From: Bigelowiella natans CCMP2755
Lineage: Eukaryota; Cercozoa; Chlorarachniophyceae
Direction: 5' to 3'
Assembly (NCBI GenBank): GCA_000320545.1
Contig: ADNK01002456.1
Span: 27,501 to 54,088, forward strand
DNA: 26,588 bases
The notes below the pieces were generated by a model that saw only the letters and a list, made by a program, of their open reading frames with translations, had not been told where the DNA came from and did not search any database. This document shows positions 21,985-26,588 of the stretch, piece after piece. A program made the position numbers and the translations under genes. Position 1 is the first letter of the stretch; every line of letters begins with the position of its first letter.

Positions 21985-22980
21985 ATAACAGAGAATTAGC
22001 AGCAGAAGCAGGAGGAGTACGAGGAGGAAGATCAGTAACGTTATCAGTAACAACTCTCCTAGTATCTATCAGAATGACGACCTTGCTGTGGTGAAGGAGG
22101 AGGCACACAGGATCGATCAAAACAACTTTGCTGACAATAAAATACTAGTAACGATAGGATGAGGATATCCTTTTTCTTCTTCTTCTTCTTCTTCTTCTTC
22201 TTCTTCTTCTTCTTGTTCTTCTTCTTTCTTGTTCTTCTTGTCGCAGGTGATGCTTGACGTACCTTAAGAGTTGTGGCTTGTTATTGATGATCCATGTCAG
22301 GTATACAGAACCGATGGAGTGCCCCTTCAAATACACAAACACACACATACCGCATATACAATTCAATCACCAACTAAGAAAATAACAAACAAACTACAAC
22401 TTCCATCATCGTTATCATCACCACAAGTAGCAGCAACAACTAATACAATCTTCCAAATTTGATGATGATGATGACGATGATGATGATGATGATGATGCTG
22501 TTTATCACCATGAAAATTGCCTTTTGGTAACCGCCGTTTTTTTGCATAATTCTCCTTACTGTCTCTGCATAGATCGCCTGGTAGTAGTAGTAGTATATGG
22601 CATGCAGGATCATTTAGTTTTCAATCTTCCACCACCATTTCGAAATTGTGAATATGCTGTTATTAATACGCTAATATTTTCATCATTATTTACCGGTTCT
22701 GACATTAGACTGGATATCCCCAACCGAGGAAACCTTTTACAATATCATCGATGATGATGATGATGATGATGATGATTATGATTATGATGTGATGATGTGA
22801 TGATGTGATGATGTGATGATGTGATGATGTGATGATGCTGATAATGATGATAATGATGATCTACATACTCTGGACTCTCGATAGCAATCAATGTGCGTGA
22901 CCAATGTTCGGTCTTGAGAAGTTTCCATATTGTGTTCACGTATGGTAGCTACAACAAGTACAAACAGTATAGAGAGCACA

Positions 22981-23018
<38 letters not shown>

Positions 23019-25494
23019 ACACACCACACATGCTTTTACGATCAGATTGTCTAGAAGCTGATGAGACATGCATAACTTGTGCATGAATTTTCTTCTCTTT
23101 TTTTTTGCCCTTCTTAATACAGAATCTCCCCCTTTAACCCACTATATTCCCTGCTGTTTAATGTAAAAATGATAATAGTAATAATAATGATAATCATCAT
23201 TATCATCATCAACATCAACATTCCCACATAATGTGCTACAATTTGCCTACTACTACTATTACTACTACTACTACTACTACTACTACTCGTTACTACCACT
23301 CCTAATCCAATTCCATGAAGCAGAATAATGGGATCGTGAGGGGTGCTAATATTATTACTATCATATCCACCCCCTCCTCCTCCTCCTCCTCCTCCTCCTT
23401 CCTTTGTTCCCTGGTGCTGCCCCCTCCTCACCCAATATGCTACTTCTCCCTCAGACGAATATTGAAATCCAAGACAAACCAGCACAAGGGCCCCAATCCC
23501 CCATAACACTAATCATGCAGAAGGAATAATAGGAAGAAGAATGGCCATGAGAAAGGAACAGTGTATTACTTATTACTTTTCTATTATTTTACTAGATTAG
23601 GAGGTAACCGTTCAAATAGAAATTGCTGCTGCTGATGATGATGATGAAGTCTGTGTTATTATTTTTAATGGTATAACACATCGACTACTTTCCATGGCAA
23701 TGTAGAGGCAAAAGGGTTTCCACAAGCCTTTCACAGGCTCATACGTGAATCTGCAATAATCATTAGGAAGTAGTAGTATCAAAATAATGATCTCGATGAT
23801 GATAACGATGATGATGATGGTGATGATAGTGGTAATGATGGACACGGTGGCAACCTGAGAGAAGAAATCTCCGTATTCTTTCCTTCTTTGAAAAACAAGC
23901 AAAGATGATGGCCATCGATATACTCACCACCACCACCACCCTGTGGTGCAAATTGCTGTTTATCTTTATGTGATTTCCTTCGTTGTTGTTGTTGTTGTTC
24001 TTTTTCTTTTACTTCTTCACGGCATGCACGTTCCAGCTCATTAACAAGCAGCTCTAGTTCTTTTCCCGGCACATCATCTGGCTGAAAGAAATAAATCAAA
24101 CACCAGAAATAATAGAAGCATGGAACTAAGTGAATTTAAATGATGAGGATGATGATATGACATATCATAAAATCAACGTTCAACACACTACGAAGCTTAT
24201 CTTCCATGTCTAAATGCAGATAATCAGAAATGTAGTACAACTTGCTCGAGCAACATGGAAAGATCACATAGATGACGAAGAAGCAGAAAGATCACATAGA
24301 TGACGAAGAAGCAGAATAATAATTGAGTTATGTTAGCAATAAAGCAACAGCAGCAGCAGCAGCATGATCATCATTCACATTTCAGTATTATTTTCCTTCC
24401 TCTTTCTACCACAAACACAATAATAACAATGAAAATAACGGTGATGATGACTACTACCTACCTACCTACCTACCTACCTACCTACCTTTTCTGCCCCCCA
24501 CAGACCCCATGCAACCCATTCTCTCACATTTTCACGTAGAATTTCCTATCATAACAACAACAACAACAACAACTGCAATGGTTATGATCATGATCATGAT
24601 CACGGTCACAACGACGATGTGATAATGTCTGGGAAAGAACAGTACTCTCAAAATTGGTGGCGTAGTACGGATGATATGATGCATGATGGTTGTTGATTGA
24701 TGTACCTGGTAAGATACTTTGGCACGTCCTAGACCCTCCGATTTGTGATGTCCTCCTCCTCCTCTTACTCTTGTATCATCATCACCATCATCATCATCAT
24801 CATCATCAGCGGTAAACCGAAACCAGCTTTCAGTAAACTCCAGAACAGATGGGACAGAATTGAGGCACCTGCCATAGGTTTGTTGGTTGCAATCATCGTT
24901 GGTAATTGATTCATATTAAAACCAGGAATCAGAGGAAACAAAAGAGCTTAAAAATAACCATGAAGAAGCAGCTCATGAACAGAGACAACGAAATAGAAAG
25001 AGAAAGTTAGAGAAGTGTCTTTTCCTTTGTTGGAATGGAGTAGATAAGCGAGTAACGACAACGAAGGCCAGAAAAGAAAAGTGGTAGTAGTGTATAGTAA
25101 AGATGAAGGGAGAATCATCGTTAGCATGATGATCATCGAAGATACAATGATGTAACTCATCATACGGCTGCTGTATTCGCTGTCTGTCTACAAAATTCTA
25201 CTTCGCAAAGAAACAGTCTACATCACTTGAATACGACGGAGAATGATGTAGTACTACTTGTGACACGAATATCATCATCCCTACTACTTACTACCGTTGC
25301 CAGAGTAGGAGGCGGGCAGGGTTGCTGATACTTGGTGGTTCGTATAATGATCGTTGTAGTCTCGGAGTGAGTTGCAAGGCAAAATACGCTAAATATACAA
25401 CCTCCAACACTAGGATAATCTTGAAGGTTAAGTCACACAAACTAGCAACTGCGAGGACAACAAGAACCAAGCCTACAAGCACTGGAGAATGCAT
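20790..25494 (-). CDS. membrane-anchored alpha/beta hydrolase (lipase/esterase-like), 16 exons
   Basis: Complement exons: 25295-25494, 24706-24868, 24192-24209, 23928-24081, 23855-23885, 23689-23750, 23297-23508, 22865-22948, 22704-22733 with 22509-22577 (or 22694-22733 with 22509-22564), 22263-22324, 22082-22130, 21839-21934, 21688-21750, 21525-21608, 20790-21245: 1833 nt, 610 aa (609 in the alternative). Membrane segments: VLVGLVLVVLAVASL (5-19) and another about 26-41; a third stretch is LWGIGALVLVCLGF. The helical cap region has LNSVPSVLEFTESWFRF and FTYEPVKGLWKPF. Catalytic core: LLHGIGLGV (oxyanion loop, 272-280), LPYVNTIWKLL, nucleophile elbow GHSIGS (Ser about 344), VVLIDPVCLLLHH, LRRHFTWYQNVLWL, LSENDTFVPS (Asp about 453) and WHKGWKHGS (His about 584). 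The triad is complete. About 130 residues between Asp and His is unusually long. The 5' ATG is the first in frame. Substrate unknown. Confidence 0.93.
21635..22232. repeat. cluster of trinucleotide microsatellites in hydrolase introns
   Basis: (GAT)n 21635-21669, (TCA)n 21792-21822, (TAG)n 21954-21984 and (CTT)n 22172-22232, each in a different intron of the hydrolase gene. On the transcript they read (ATC)n, (GAT)n, (CTA)n and (AAG)n. The (CTA)n lies shortly before the acceptor of exon 21839-21934. Confidence 0.9.
22464..22498. repeat. (GAT)n microsatellite
   Basis: About eleven GAT units with one GAC, in the intron between exons 22509-22577 and 22263-22324 of the hydrolase gene, only about 10 bp past the donor. 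Confidence 0.9.
22748..22838. repeat. (GAT)n grading into an 8-bp minisatellite (GATGATGT)n
   Basis: GAT units at 22748-22785 are followed by six or so 8-bp GATGATGT units to about 22834. The 8-bp unit looks derived from the triplet by one substitution and a shift of period. It lies in the intron between exons 22865-22948 and 22704-22733. Confidence 0.9.
22984..23017. repeat. (CA)n microsatellite
   Basis: About 16 CA units in the hydrolase intron between exons 23297-23508 and 22865-22948. Confidence 0.95.
23249..23400. repeat. (CTA)n in intron and (CTC)n in exon of the hydrolase gene
   Basis: (CTA)n at 23249-23288 begins just past the donor of exon 23297-23508, read (TAG)n on the transcript. 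(CTC)n at about 23369-23400 is inside that exon and is translated as a run of 11 Gly between YWVRRGQ and the oxyanion loop. Confidence 0.9.
24258..24315 (+). repeat. tandem duplication, unit 28 bp, two copies
   Basis: GAAAGATCACATAGATGACG-type unit at 24258-24285 is repeated at 24286-24315 with no difference seen. It lies in the hydrolase intron between exons 24706-24868 and 24192-24209. Confidence 0.95.
24451..24487. repeat. (CCTA)n tetranucleotide repeat
   Basis: About eight CCTA units in the same hydrolase intron as the 28-bp duplication. Too short and internal to be read as telomeric. Confidence 0.9.
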
Positions 25495-25538
25495 TCTGGA
25501 AAGAGGACAGAGTAGTGGCAGTTGTAGTAGTAGTAGTG

Positions 25539-25576
<38 letters not shown>

Positions 25577-26339
25577 CGAAGAAGAAATGGGGTTGTTCTT
25601 CTTTCTTCGTAATCTTCTTCTGCTGCTGCTGCTGCAGCTACCGTTAAAATGTAGCCCTTAATCAGCAGTAAGACGGCCCTCCTCCCCCAGCTATTTCTTC
25701 TTCATCGTGATTATCATTGTTGATATTCTTATTATTTTTATCGTCTGTTTATCCGAGGTCTGTCTGCCTAGTCGCCAGTGAATCAATCGATGGTAGAAGA
25801 AAGAAATCAACCCAAATGTGTGGTGACGGACTCTAGTAGAAAACACCATTCCTCCCTCTATTTACCCTCTATATTTGTGCTTCGGTGCTACATGCACTAC
25901 TTCTGCTATTGTCCTACTACCTTCTTCCATACCCCCCCCCCCCAACAGGAGCAGCCTACGTGTCTGTACCTAGAACATCGATCGGTGATGCCCTTATTTT
26001 GGTCTGCCGACAGTGGTATTTTATTGAGTAAATGCAGGGGATTTCTTGCTACGTCGATCGTTTATTTGCCAAATACTCGTCCAAATCGCAATAGTGGTAC
26101 TACAAGTATTATTATTATTTCCTACATAATTTCCGATTTCCGTGTGGATTTGGTTCCCGCCGAAAGGTACTAGTAACAATAATAAGATGTATTTTATGCA
26201 TGTGCGTCAATGTTTCTTCAGTTGTCGTCGGGGATAAACCACCTGCATTGAAATCCATACGACTAAAATATCTCAGTCGCCGTTAATTTAATAAACAATA
26301 TCAGATACAAACCCTACCCTAGGAACAACCCAATGCGGT

Positions 26340-26382
<43 letters not shown>

Positions 26383-26588
26383 TAGTGAGGAGGAGTGGGA
26401 CGACGATGATATCTTTTGCTCCCTCCCACGTAAGCTGCTCACAGCGAGACCGGCGATCTATTCACTCAACCCCGGTTAAGAGTGTGGTTGATCCAAACGG
26501 CCTATTTTCAGCAGGAAAAAAGATTATTTAGTAATTGCAGAGAGTGAACACACTCAGCGTGCGACTGGGGCATGGAGAGCTCTTCGTC
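25495..26588. other. right end of window: no firm gene, weak exon candidates
   Basis: Contains (TAG)n at 25524-25577, which read on - keeps the hydrolase frame open (poly-Leu) upstream of its first ATG but offers no earlier start. On +, a CCCCAACAG acceptor precedes an open stretch 25949-26166 ending at a GTACTA donor (codes EQPTCLYLEHRS and SDFRVDLVPAER). On -, 26511-26588 is open (starts DEELSMPQSHAECVHSL). Neither has a recognisable family and the two strands conflict, so I do not call a gene. (GA)n lies at 26345-26382. Confidence 0.3.

Noticed and set aside
23600-23640. Possible last exon on - (encodes QFLFERLPPNLVK then stop) after exon 23689-23750
   Set aside because: Joining exon 23689-23750 to 23297-23508 instead gives AMEMLWGIGALV and leads into the oxyanion-loop motif, so this frame is intronic.
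24451-24487. CCTA repeat as an interstitial telomere
   Set aside because: The unit does not match a known telomere repeat and it is one of many simple repeats in introns.
24918-25087. Open, charged frame on + resembling a coiled coil
   Set aside because: It lies within a hydrolase intron on the other strand, has no donor in phase, and reflects a purine-rich tract.
26451-26560. Resemblance to parts of the FAD gene (AAACGGCCT and ATTGCAGAGAG words)
   Set aside because: The two shared words are in reversed order relative to 18490-18590 and nothing between them matches, so it is coincidence.

Overview
This is nuclear DNA from an intron-rich eukaryote, most likely a photosynthetic protist. The FAD enzyme at 17441-19980 resembles plant and cyanobacterial carotenoid-desaturase-like proteins and has a hydrophobic leader; the lineage itself is inferred and not settled (a stramenopile or related alga is my best guess). 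Genes are cut into short exons, many of 30-90 bp, and the introns are packed with microsatellites ((CTA)n, (GAT)n, (CA)n, (TA)n, (GA)n). Single-ORF reading therefore misses almost every gene here. I rebuilt the genes by chaining exons with GT/AG borders and matching phases, and checked that the joined protein makes sense as a family member.

Layout: (1) 1-1884, + strand: 3' end of a gene for a Ser/Pro/Lys-rich protein of unknown function. (2) 1885-3576: intergenic, almost free of microsatellites, with degenerate dispersed repeats. (3) 3577-4685, +: GNAT N-acetyltransferase, five exons, compact introns. (4) 4686-5717: intergenic. (5) 5718-8477, -: organellar (probably mitochondrial) ribosome recycling factor, eleven exons. 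(6) 8478-10660: no convincing gene; a dispersed-repeat copy, GC-rich hairpins and unassigned ORFs. (7) 10661-16994, -: glycosyltransferase family 8-like type II membrane protein in about 26 exons. (8) 17441-19980, +: FAD-dependent amine oxidase / carotenoid-desaturase-like protein, two exons, divergent from gene 7 across 446 bp. (9) 20790-25494, -: membrane-anchored alpha/beta hydrolase with a complete Ser-Asp-His triad, sixteen exons, convergent with gene 8. (10) 25495-26588: no firm gene, only weak exon candidates.

The genes do not form a pathway. The points of interest are the extreme fragmentation into microexons, microsatellites sitting at splice sites and being translated into homopolymer runs, and the contrast between microsatellite-packed gene bodies and microsatellite-poor islands with dispersed repeats, one of which carries the GNAT gene. 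I saw no tRNA, rRNA, CRISPR array or intact transposable element.
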